This document shows positions 1 to 12,100 of a DNA stretch of 64,000 nucleotides, piece after piece. The number at the start of each line of letters is the position of its first letter. Position 1 is the stretch's first letter. The stretch lies in contig JASANH010001557.1 of assembly GCA_030248295.1 (NCBI GenBank), positions 62,001 to 126,000 on the forward strand. Reading direction: 5' to 3'. The notes below the pieces were generated by a model. The model ran no database searches. It saw nothing but the letters and a program-made list of their open reading frames with translations, and was not told where the DNA came from. The position numbers and the translations under genes were made by a program. The DNA comes from Mesodorylaimus sp. YZB2_4. Its lineage: Eukaryota > Nematoda > Enoplea > Dorylaimida > Dorylaimidae.

Positions 1-500
1 AGCTGCTGGAGGATTGCAGTTTCTGGCAGTCGGTCAAGGAAATAATCGCCTTGTGTGTGGGCATAGGAATGATGGTGGTCATTGCCGAACTGGAGTGAGC
101 TGTGGTGGGAATAGTCAGTTATACTTAACATGGTCCAAGGGTGTTCGTGGCGGCCTTTCTGATTCATTGATATTTGCCATACCCTGCGTGTGGCTCGTTT
201 TTGTTGAGTACGATACTCTTTTATTGTCCCTATTCTGTGCCAGGTGGTGGACTGCGTGTTTCCTATATTTGGCTCACATAAAAGTTTGGTGAGGAAAAGT
301 TCGCTGGGCGGAGTCAACGGGCGTGAAAGTTCGTTTTGGTGGGACTGGGAGAAAAAACATTTGATAAAGATCGCGACTGAGGTGAAATACTTGGCACTCA
401 GCATGGACATGTGGGGTATGGGGTCGTTTGTTTGAGGAGGGGGATGAATGCACAGGGAGGTCATGGCGAGGGTTCAAGTCGACCTTTGGCCCTGACAAGG
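1..500. other. no recognisable gene
   Basis: Short reading frames exist on both strands but none shows a known motif, splice pattern or signal peptide. I see nothing assignable here. Confidence 0.4.
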
Positions 501-504
501 TGCA

Positions 505-1925
505 GCCATGCCAGGCATAGTGATCATTACGTGTATGGCTGATAGAATCTTATGATATGCTTATAATCACTATGCCTAGCATAGGTGCACCTTCTATGAG
601 TTTGCTTAAACTTAGCATCTTGATTGAAAATGATTGACATTGTTGATTGGACACAATAACTTGATCATGGAGCCACTACATAATACCATCCCGATGTCAA
701 GCAATGAATAATGATAAACATGCATCTTCTGGGACTTTGCTTATCCGTACCAGCTGGTCCAGGAGACGATTACTACAAGACTAAAACTTGCCGTAGAAAC
801 AGGCCTAGTGATCATTATTTATATGATTGGTAGGATATCATGCTGTGGCTTAAAGATTGCATCGTTGTATCTAATCAACGATTTGCGGAAAGTTCGTCCC
901 CCACATTTCGTCCCCCACATTTCGTCCCCCGCAATTCGTCCCTGCACAGTTTGTCCCCGAGTAGTTTCGTCCCCCGCTGTTTCGTCCCCTCACATTTCGT
1001 CCCCAGACCATTCGTCCCCAGAAAAATTGTTGTATTCATTGTCAAGGAAATCATAGCATTACCCTTATCATAGCAATACAAATATTGTCCTCAAGAATAC
1101 GCAATGATATATGTAGAATATAAGGCAAGATACTCAGAACTCGAAATTGCATGCGATACCTCTAACAGAATCGATCTCATTTCTGTTATCAAAGTCCTCA
1201 CAAATCCGTTTGACTCTAGCGAAATCGCAGCGTATTTCTTACTCCTCAGACTGCCTGGGCTAGCCATAGTGATTATCAAGCGTAACATCAGAAGATTCTA
1301 TCAACCATACACGTAATGATCACTATGCCTGGCATGGGTGCTCCTTGTCAGTTTTAGTCTTGTAGTAATCGTTTTCTGGACCAGCTAGTATACGAATAAG
1401 CAAACTCCTAGAAGGTGCACCTGTGTTTAGCATTGTGATCATTGTGTGAATGATTGGTTACATCTCATGCAATGGCTTCAAAATTCAACTGGTGTGTCAA
1501 ATCAACAATGTCATTCATTTAGAAATCGAGGTGCCAGGTTTCAGTCCTGCAGGCCCTCAAAAAAGATACGACAAGCAACCAAAAAAAAAACAAAAACACT
1601 CAAAAACCAACACCCCCCCCCACCAGTAATCGTCTCCAGGACCAGCTTTACAAGTAAGCAAACTTAAAAGAAGGTGCGCCTATGCTGGGCTTTGTGATAA
1701 ATATGTTGATCAGTGGATATTTTATGCTGTGGTTGTATAATCAAATTGGTGTGCCAAATCAGCAATATCATACATCTATGAACCAGGGTGTCAAGTTTCA
1801 GTCTTGTAGTAATCGTTTCTTGGACCAGCTATACGAATAAGCAAACTCCTAGAAGGTGCACCCATCCCAGGCATAGTGATCATTATGTATATGATTGCTG
1901 GCATCTTATGCTTTAGCTAGCCTCA
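505..1925. repeat. cluster of degenerate repeat units, partly inverted
   Basis: A unit of roughly 200-240 bp recurs in diverged form near 505-610, 740-890, 1250-1440, 1395-1560, 1620-1800 and 1800-1920. Shared landmarks are AAGGTGCACC, GCATAGTGATCATTA, a TATGATTGG stretch and ACCAGCT. The copy at 1283-1345 is inverted relative to the one at 508-560, so parts can fold back. No coding capacity is visible. It is probably an old non-autonomous transposon family inserted repeatedly beside itself. Confidence 0.6.
888..1022. repeat. short tandem array with core TTCGTCCCC
   Basis: About nine tandem units of 13-16 bp share the core TTCGTCCCC(C) and differ in a 4-6 bp linker. The array lies inside the degenerate repeat cluster. 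Its style (fixed core, variable linker) resembles the arms of the foldback-like element at 49.73-50.53 kb, but no inverted partner array is visible nearby. Confidence 0.6.
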
Positions 1926-2174
1926 TTCATTTATTTAGTGATTCTCTTTGAAACCCACAGTCCATTCCTGATCAGTTACGGGATTACCACAAAAAGCACG
2001 AAACAGTTTTTGAATTTTTTTCTTGGCCTCACAAAATAGCAAACAAGCCGCCAACTTAACAAAAACTTTCTTGATGCAAACCGAATTGCCAGCCAGTTAA
2101 AATTAGTCAATTAAGTTGTTTACAAAAAAATTTTCAGTCATTTTTTGTTGTATCACCCACAAACCCACAACGCG

Positions 2175-2295
2175 CATAGGGCGGGTAGTTCGCTCCTTCC
2201 AGCTTAATGACGTCACGGGAGCGCGAGCGGCCGACCAATCAGAATCGAGGGGGCGTGGCCTAGTCACGTGACCCCGCTTATCAGCCAATCAGATG
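2175..2295 (+). promoter_or_regulatory. CpG-rich promoter-like block (GC boxes, CRE, CCAAT, E-box)
   Basis: Within 120 bp there is GGGCGGG (2179-2185), a full CRE palindrome TGACGTCA (2208-2215), CCAAT (2235-2239), a GGGCGTGG GC box near 2251, an E-box CACGTG (2265-2270) and a second CCAAT (2285-2289). Such clustering is typical of TATA-less housekeeping promoters. The next gene on the + strand is the TBC-domain gene, whose ATG is about 900 bp downstream, so a 5' untranslated exon in between is likely. The assignment to that gene is inference. Confidence 0.5.
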
Positions 2296-2384
2296 TAATA
2301 GGGGTTAGCTATGGGTCTGACTGGGCCCTTCACCCATATGTTCTCTACTGCTGTCCTTCCCCCCTGACACGTGTCAAGTGTGCA

Positions 2385-2525
2385 GGACACCTCATGTCAT
2401 GTCATACTTCATCCATAGCCAAGCGCACTGGAAGGCTAAGGATATTTGACCTAGGCGGGAGTCGAGCCCCTCCCACACCCAGCGTGAGAGGCAGACGCCG
2501 GAGGGTTGACGAACAACAAATTGGC
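2385..2525 (-). repeat. tRNA-like SINE (family 2), minus orientation
   Basis: Read on the minus strand there is a tRNA B-box-like segment (GGGGCTCGACTCCCGC, 2455-2470), then a spacer, then a conserved tail containing GCTTGGCTATGGAT and ATGACATGACATG. The same order occurs at 14.12-14.28 kb, and the tail alone at 37.05-37.13 and 42.06-42.12 kb. Confidence 0.5.
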
Positions 2526-3199
2526 GCGCAGCAGACGCGGATCCCCAATCGAGGGAAAACGCGCGCTGCTTTCAGCAGACGAAAGCGGATCCCCAGTCTG
2601 CTGCGCAAGGGAAAATGGCAACTGCAATCGTCAATTAGAAAATTTCCGCCTCTCTGAACGCCTGTCACTGCGTGGCGTAGCCCCTGAAGAATTGTCTGCT
2701 ATTTTACCGCCAAATTGTTATTCGCCAGCCCTTCAAGCCTCTAGGCCACGACCCGGGCACATATGTATCTGTCAGCCTATTATCAGTGTGGGCCAATGGA
2801 GACCTAGCAGATTGCTTTCCCCAGCTTCTACCAGGCAACCATATGAAACTCGTGTGCACAGAATCTTAACTCATGAACTGTAGACAAATTTTTTAGTCAG
2901 TTTTGAGGCAGCAAAAACCACTTGGCAGTGGAAACTCGGTGGGCAGACCTTGTCGCCGTTATTAGACGTCCTGTGTAGATATGGGGGAATACGTGGACTG
3001 GGGAGGGACCCACTCGGCCTCCCCCTGACGCCTGGCTGATATTAGTTCAGCCTAGCATGTGTTCATACACTAGGCTTACATTGAATAATAAATATCTGCT
3101 GCGCCAGTTCTGAAAGCCCGCCTGCTGCAAAGTGGTGCAGTGCGCGGGGTGTCGACTAATCGTAAGGTTGAGCGTTTTGTAAAAAAGACGGTCGACAAA

Positions 3200-6100
3200 A
3201 TGAATTCGTCTGGTTCTTGTGGAGAAAACGTGTTGTCGCTTGCACGGCACGGTCCGCATCCAACACCGACCAGGAGCCTGTCTGCGGCTGGGAGACCTAT
3301 CGATTGCACCTTAGTCACCCACCGACACGTGGGGATTAGCAGACGGTTCACTTACATCGGGGACGTCAACGACAGCCGCGCCACAGAAGGCAAGCAAACT
3401 GCACTGAAAACATTGCTGGCCAGGGCCAAATCCGCCTTCGACACCGGCGGCGCCATGTCTGGTTGGTACAGTTTATCCGGATATTTACACCTGAAGTTCT
3501 TGGGCGGAGGTGAGTGGGGAGGGATTGCCCCCACTTTCACCATCGCCCAAGTTGCCCCCCTTCCGTTCAGGTTTCACAGCACTACTCCGTTCCAAGCGTC
3601 GTTACTATTTCGTGCTGGATGAAATCAATTGCCAACTAGCTTATTATAAAGATTATGAAGATTTCTTCGCCAGAAAAAAATATCCTACTGGAAATATTGA
3701 ACTGAAAAATAGTGCAGTCACGTTGAATGAAACCAAGCCTCGCGTATTCACCTTGCAGTAAGTCCCCACATGCTCGATTCGGGGGATGCTGTAGTCGTGT
3801 TTTCATTGGCAGAACAATTCTTGAGAGCAACTGTTACTGTAAAATGCCCTTTACACCTTGTTCCCTCTTTCTAAACGACCTTGTCCAAGTTCGAATCCCA
3901 CTGCCTCCAAATCTTTTTGATTTCTGAAACACATTTTCTCTTACAGCACCGTGGGTGGTCGCCAATATGAGTTGGAGGCAGAAAGCGAGGAGTCAGCCTT
4001 GGTTTGGTTGGAGCGCTTACAGGTAGTCCTTCAATTTATTCTCCTATTTTTCATGTTCATGTTTTAGATCAGAAGCACGGGTACTTGCAAGCGCGATGTC
4101 TTCACTGATGTCGAAACAACAGAACTGAGTTTTGACTCCAAGGAGAACACTGAAAATGCCCCTTCTTCTTTGCCTGTAAGTTTTGCTATCAAAAATTTCT
4201 TCTCTGGCCTACCCTGTTTCGTCGTGGTCTTTCGGTTAGCCGTGCCTACTAATTAGAGTCATGGCTGATTTTTCCTGCTGGGCGATAAACTAACGTAAGT
4301 AGATAAAAACATAAGAATTCTATCTAGCCAACCGTGATAAAACCCAAAATTTTTGATGTCAAAACAGAAAATAACATACTCAAACGACACGACTAACAGA
4401 AAAACAAGTTTCATAAATTTATGCACTTTTAAATGTTGTGGTCTGGCCTTTCAATTTGTCGTGGCAGACAGCCCAGTCATACGCTTCTGGCATTTTCCTA
4501 GTCCGTGCAAACTTGCTTGTTACTTTCTGAATAGACTTAGTTAACAAAGAATAATGGTCTGCTAGTGCATGACACTCCACCAGAGCTTACACCCACGCCA
4601 CCGATCCTGGCAGACCGTAGCTTTAAATGCAAATACAGGTGCTGGCTGCTGGCTGCTGGCTGCTCGAGCTGTATGTTGCATATGAATACGATTGGCTCGC
4701 GTCCCACTGACGACATCGCATCCACCAGGCTTCCAGGCTAGCTCGTGTAGGGAGCAGCTCCAAATGCTTTCCTACTGCCCTGCAATCAGTTGCTGGTGTC
4801 GCATAATGGCTGCCTTCAGGTGCCTGTTGTAATCTATATATGCTCGTATTGGCGATTGTGTAGTCAAAAATACTTGGTATGAGTGGGGCTTGAACCGTGG
4901 GCCTTTTGGGGGGCTGTCTTGCCAACTGCGCCCTTGACAGAGGCAGATAATAGCTTCAGCGGTCATGCAGTTTCTTCTTTTATGGCCTCTCCAGCCTACT
5001 ATGGCAGGAGGCAACTGCCAAGTCCACCAGCGTTCATGCAACAGGTGGAAGCTGCCCCTCGCAGACTGGGGGCTTTGGTATCCATAATACTTTACATCGG
5101 CTAGCCGTAGGAGGGCACACCTACCTAATATTTGAGATAGGTTGGCGCACCCACGGGCTCGTCCAGGAATGATTCCCTTTCGAAATATGCTTCGACTGAG
5201 GGTATCGGCAACAGGCACCAATCATTTCAGTCCGAATCACAACTAGCGGACGCCCTGGAAACGGCCTTGCTCAGTTGCAAGCAATCCATCGCATCCAATC
5301 AACGCAAGACCTCGACCCCGTCTCATCCCATACCCACCGCCAGAAAACAATGCTCGTTCTACTTTGGGTCCCGTTCTGGCTCGATCGGCACCACTAGTTC
5401 GAGCACATCGACCGGCCAAGCTGACCATCGATCCCCACCCGGATCACCACTCGAAGAACACCCCGATGAGAACAAACATATCTGGACCAGTCCCAGCGCT
5501 AGTTCACTGCATTGTTGGATAAACCAGTGGCTGTGCAAACAAGAATTTGATATGAGTTCGTAAGTTGGATTTTGGCGGGAGTTCAAATCTTTTGAAGTCA
5601 TTTTTTAGCTGACAGAAACGACATAACTTGATTTTTTGCCTCTTCCAGGAAAGACTCCATGGTATCGAATCCTGGGCCTGGTGATGGTCGTAGCACGATG
5701 ACATCGGCAACAATCAGTTCAATGCCGTCTGAAAAAACAAAAGACAGCGATTACAGCCGATTAGAAGAGAATTGCTATATTTTGTAACAATTCTGACCAA
5801 TTTTTAAGTAGATGCCCAACACTCAAATTGACAAATTATTTTAGGGAAATGAAAAAAGAATTGGAACATTATAAAAGACTCGATCAAAACCAACGTCGAC
5901 AAATTGATGATTTGACATTACAAATGAAGAAAATGACAGAAAAACTGCACCAACTTGAATTGTAAGTCGGTTAAATAAGTGCACTAGACCAATCGTATTT
6001 CACAAAGTCATAATTAGGTCAATTCAAGATAGGCTGACTGAGTAAACAGTCTAGGCTAGGCTGACTGACAATGAGTAATCAGACTAAGACAAGTAGCCTA

Positions 6101-9100
6101 AACGATATTTTACTCGCACTTGACGATGTGCTAGGCATTGAGTTGGTATAACTCAGAGATGGGGTTCGATTCCCGCTCAGGATTAATGTTTTGCGCACCA
6201 CTTTGGCCGCTCTTTTTTATTCTTATGTACGCCTTTTTTGTGAAAACAGCTTAAAAATGAAATATCATGCCTGCGCTTTGACTAGTGTGATTGTCCTAAC
6301 AGCTGGCGACATGTGCTGGCTGATCCACAAAGGAAGGCTCAATAATTCTCCAACTCTCCAATTTCCTATTTTGGCCGTCCTCCTTACAAAGTTTCCTGAA
6401 TCTAATTTGTCTGAATATCATATTTTTTAGACATAATCAAGACAAGCTTGATTCAAAAACGAATTATTTTCAATTACAAAATAAGTTTCTCAATGCCGAA
6501 GTTGTGCGTTTGGCATCGATTCTGAAAAATGAAACGGAAGAACATACTCAATTGAAAATGTGAGTTCGTTTTTGCATCGTGCTTTGAATTTTAAACATTC
6601 CGGTTTAAAATAAAATTTCCCGCGCATTCAGCCAGATTTTCCTCTTCTACGTTTCAATTTCCCGCAAAATGGTTAGCTGGACACTATCTGAAAAAGCGTT
6701 TTCCTTCGAATGCCAAGAAGTTACATTTTTTAGGAAAATGTTGGATATGGAAAGAAGCCTTGATGGTACGAAAATCGACTACACTTTCCTCTTGCAGTCC
6801 AGTTTGCGCATTTATGCGGGCGAAAAGCGCAACGACTGCGCCGAGTTAAAACTATTCGCTTTTCATACTGTAAGTCTGGCCACCAAAAGCAGCATCTTTG
6901 CATTATTTTGTATTTTTAGCATCAAGAACAAATTTTGAGATATTTGAACGAGGCACGCAAACTGGATCCATCTTTGCCAACATGGGAAAGGTATGCCATT
7001 GTGCGCTGGAAGACCACAAAGCACCTGAAACCATATTTTACACATTTTGTGCGCTGGAGGACCAAAACGCTCCTGAAACTATATTTTACACATTTTGTGC
7101 GCTGGAGGACCTAAAAGCTCCTGAAACCATACTTTACTGGGTCTGTGACTGGTAGACCATAATGGGAACACTGTTTTAATTTGTCCATACCATCACCGAG
7201 CAGTGATCATACAAGGCTGGGAAACCGGGAAAATGGGAATTTTGAAGGCCAAGTCGAGGAAAATTAAAAATTGCATTTTGAGGTTTCAAATTGTGAAAAT
7301 TCAGGGGATAAATTTGAGTTTTGTCTGGAAAAACCTGGAAAAATCAGGAGAAATTAGAGTCTATCAGTCGAAATCAGGGAAAACTAAGAGGCTTCATTCT
7401 CCCAAATGACCTATCAGGTAACATAATTTCCCGCTCCTTGTTTGAACCCTGCTGGAGTTTGAAATAGTAGGCGTATCACTCACTGGCAAAAGCACTCTCA
7501 CACTTTGTGAAGATACAGAAATCACTTTACCACCCACTCATCTCAAATCATTCGTTCCTCTAAAAATGTAAGCCCGAGTGGGACTCGAACCCTCTCTTCC
7601 GTCATTCCAGCCCCATGCCGAACAGAACACAGACTGTGGCACTTTACTTCAGCTTACTCCCCAACGGCACAGGTCACGTGGACTCATACGGGTTTAGAAA
7701 TACATTCAACGATGTCGGCCTGGCCTTGCACTTTGCTGCCAGCCAGTTGCTGATATTTTATCGAAGTTCTAATGATCAGGAAAAAAGACATCGTTGGAAA
7801 GAGTATTTGCAAAAGACCAAGAACGGGTTGGCGAATACAGTAGGCTGCAATTCTTGCTTGTTCTCTTTGCCATTTCCTTGGTATGCTAATTGTAGAAAGA
7901 GGCCAGAAATCTGGCCAGAGCGGGTATTCCAGCCAGATATCGAAGTGCCATCTGGCGTTGTCTGGTCCACCAAAAAGTGGCCGATCTAAAATTGAAATTT
8001 GGTAAATATTATTTCCGAGGTTTGTCCAATTGGCAAGCCAGTGCCAGCGATATTCAAGTGGGTCGCCTTAATTTTGTGTTCGGCTTCTGGCGGGAAATCA
8101 ATTTTTTTTCAGAGCGCTTGCAGCCACCAGAAACAGATAACATTGGATTTGATGCGGACTATGCCCAATAATGTACATTTCAGTGCGCCATCTCAGAAAG
8201 GGGTAAGTGTCAGCCACTGAATCGAATCGTCAACACTTCTTGTCCTTTTTCAGATCGTCCAGCTGCAAGCCGTGCTTCAAGCCATTTGCGCCCACAATCC
8301 ACACATTGGATATTGCCAAGGCATGAACTTCGTCACTGCCATTTGCCTTCTATTTCTCAATCCGGAAGACAGTTTTTGGTAACTTTGTCGTCTTGTCGTC
8401 TGTTTTCTCATAGAATCTCTTTCAATACGTCGGAGTGTGTTATGCTGGAGAAGCGACCAGCGGAAAAAACCCAGGGGCGGCTAACCAAGTCTTCTGACCT
8501 TGTCAATGGTTGAAACATCATCCTGACGGGTCCTCTTTGCTGCCGACTCCATCCATGTTTTAGCACTGGCCCAGGTCGGAAAACTCGGCCGATTGCTGCA
8601 ACCTACGGCTAGCGGGCCCGCCGGTGGAAGGAAAAGAATAGGTCATTTCACAGATTTCGGACAATGTTAAATTTGAATTTCCCGCTGTGAGCCGCATATG
8701 ACAGATGAAAATTCCTTCCCTCAAAGCTTGTGCGCGTCTCGCTCGAATGCTTTCAAACAGAATTACAACAACTTTTGGCCACTATAGGAAAAGAAAACCA
8801 ATCAGAAAGCTACAAATCAGGGAAACCGTCAGCAGAAATTCTGTCAATGCAAATGGCGCACAGGCTTTAAAGTGAGGGAATTTTTATCTATGTCAGAATG
8901 ACCCACGTGGCTTGAACCGGAAAATTTAAATTTTGCAGTGTATGAATCCTGTAAAATAGTATATAATCGTTCCCCCCCCTGCCTGGGTGGGTTGACGTTT
9001 CAGCCGCACATATAGTCGCGAGACTTACTGTTCCTGGCTCCAGTCGAAGTGTTTGTTCGGTCGCACTCTGTTCCACGCCCGCTGGCTGTGGTTGTATTGC

Positions 9101-12100
9101 ATTGTTCTCATAGTCTCTCCCTTCATACCAGACGTATTGCACTCTTTTCTAGCCTCCAGTTTTACTCACCCCGTTAAATCCCTCTCCCGCTGCAGGTTCT
9201 TGGTTGCCCTGACCGAGCGTTACTTTGTTCCCAATTATTTCGATCACTCCTTGACGGGTGCTCAAGCCGATCAAGAAGTACTCAAAGACATATTGGAGGA
9301 GAAGTTGCCAGATTTGGCCCAGCATTTTATGAAAAGAGATATCGAACTGGCAACTGTCACCTTGAATTGGTTTCTGGCATTATTCTACGACTCGCTGCCC
9401 TTCGAGGTAAGCTGTGATGACCCTTCACCCTCACCTTCGAGTGCCATCGGTCATGGTACCAGACTTTCCCGAATGGTTTCGTCCAAGTGGGGTATCTTCA
9501 TGCTTCGGACCCAAGCCTGGATAATTATGGGTATCCCCAACCATTTGTGTGCATCAGGCCAGTCGGAGAATAGTGCTCACCCCACCTTTTGTTGATGAAT
9601 TTAGCACAAGGATTTCGCAGAAGCTGCCTGTCTCACGTTTAGAAGTAGCTAGATACAGTGTCCTCGCATAAAAATTCAAAATCGGAAAACTCCCGCCTTT
9701 TTACAATGCTATGAATATGCACCAATTGACCAACAATGCGATCGTTCCATATACGAGTATGCCCATTGAAGTTTGCGTTTTAGACCTTACTTCGCATTTG
9801 GGATTGTTTTCTTCTGGAAGGTCCGAAAGTGCTCTTTCGATTTGTTCTGGCTCTGCTCTACATGCATCGAAGCACGCTGTTGGAATGCTCGGATACAATG
9901 TCCATCCTGAAAGCGTTGAAACTGTGCGCAAAGCACACTTACGACGCCGATGCCCTTGTGAAAGTAAGAGTTGCTTTGCCCATCTTCATCCTAAGGTGAA
10001 CCTATGCTAAAGTCAGCCAAAATTCTGCTAGCTTACAAAACAATTTGTGTATAGGCTATATAAATTCTTACTATTTTGGGCAGTTCGAAATATGTCATCT
10101 TTCAGGCGAGAAATCTGTGGGAACATAGTTACAGCCACAGTAAAAAAAATGAGTGCTTTTTCAGATAGCTTTCGACACAATGCGTCCATTCCCCCGCCGA
10201 CAAGAACTGATAAGACGTCAAACGCGGTACATGGAGATTTTGAAGATACGACTGCAGAAAAAAGATGAATTGAAAGCAGTGGCCTTGGCTAACAATACGT
10301 TCGAGGATGTGCTATATCAGATCGAGCTAGTGCTCAGTCTGCGCGGTAAATATGGACCCTGCTATTGTGCCCCTCCTCTCCCGGACATATAATCCTGTGT
10401 GACGCGGCCGAGGTGCTCTTATGGGACTGGCAACACTAAAAAATCACTCTAGACGGGTAATTATATTTAACTGCCCCCGTCAAATGCAGAGCCAGTTCAA
10501 TATCACACAACCACATCAGTGGCACACAGGGGCAAGTAGGTAGCATGACGAGGCGGGAACTCAAACTTACCCTTTTGGCACGCACCTTCGCGGGAGTGTC
10601 TTGTTTTGGGGGTAATAACAGCTGCACCACCACGGTCCATGGATCCATAGGAAACCCACAGTGGATCCATCGTGGCTATTGACCTGGACCCACATGGAGC
10701 CACGCACTCCCACATGGATTCCATGGAAACGTGGACTCGCTGCAATGCCGCGGGGAAATACAGTACCTGGAACCACGCGGAGTTCTGACTTCCACCTGGT
10801 TTCCACACAGATCCACCGTGGACTGGCATGGAAGTAGAACATGGGAGTCCCCACCACTGTGCTGCATTGTGCATGCAGAAATACTGAAAGCCTGATTCTT
10901 TCCTAATCTGGAACATGGCAGGGCTTCCATTCTGCCTCGGAATCTGCTGATCTCGCAATCAGTGACACAAGCTGATATGAAATGTCCCGTGCTCGTACAT
11001 TCAACCACCTACAAAATCTGTTCCCCAGTCTGCTGATCAGCAGCATAAGAAGTGACTGATCAAGTGTTTCTAGCTCATATCCTATATTTTACATTGTTTA
11101 GAGTCGGAACTCCTGGTGGCCTACTGTTGTCATAGTGGCATAAGGAAGCTAGCCATCGTCTCATGCCAGGCAGGGAAGATCACAGAGCTCGAGCTACAAG
11201 TATGTTTTGTGGCATTTATCTGCATGGGCACTCTTCGTGTTGTAACCAGCAATCCTGGCTGTGGAAGATCAATACTTTTCCCCAGGGGGACGCCAACCAC
11301 TCTGGTTGATGTTTCAGCGGCAGGTCGCGAGACTTGCTTGCTGCAGTCAAAATTTTTTGCCCTAGAAAATTCAGCCTCTCACATTTCCCGCCCCTGTGTG
11401 TGCTAGTTATCGTGTTGTTGCATGAATTTTAGTTCGATTCAACCATCGTGTCTGCCACAATGACGAGCACGGGAAAAGATATTTTCTTATCGCTGCTTTC
11501 TGGTGATATCATATCGATATCACTGGATTTACAAACCAAAGCTTGGTAAAAGGCTGTTCATAAGTTTATAGCAAAAGTGCACCTAACTTGACCCACTATA
11601 GCTCTGTGCACTGGCAAAAACGTTTGCCCGATGTTGTCCTGGAATTATTGTACTACGAAGACGATCGACTATTTGCCGCGATGGCGAATGGAACGTTGGC
11701 CGTGTTCGAGGTAGGCTGGGTGATGTGCTCTTTGTTAGACAAATCGAATAGAGGGATCGTTCTGCACAGAATGCGTCGGAACGCTTGGAACCTGGGGCCC
11801 TGCAAGTGTACTATATTCCCATTGGTGCAGCTCCCCTATCGTGCTTGTGCCTGGTGGAAGAAGAGACGCAGATTTGGTGCGGGATGGGTGGCAGGGTTGC
11901 CGTACTCAATGCTAAGTAAGATTTTTTGAATTTCCCGCATTCTTCATTTTAAAATTTCAAACTTCCCGCCGAACACACGTTCTAATTTTTAGAACTTTGG
12001 ATTGCTTAGAGAGATTAACAATCGCCACAAGTTCGGTCGGTTGCATTTCTGCTTACTTTGATCGACTGCTAACGTTACAATTGACAAAGTTTGGTGTTTG

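Noticed and set aside
6125-6182. tRNA-like sequence with GGTTCGATTCC
   Set aside because: The anticodon arm and acceptor pairing are missing; it is at most a decayed tRNA or SINE fragment.
8002-8003. Alternative donor after the TTGAAATTTG exon end in the TBC gene
   Set aside because: It leaves the wrong phase for the next exon; the donor at 8058 restores the conserved TBC frame.
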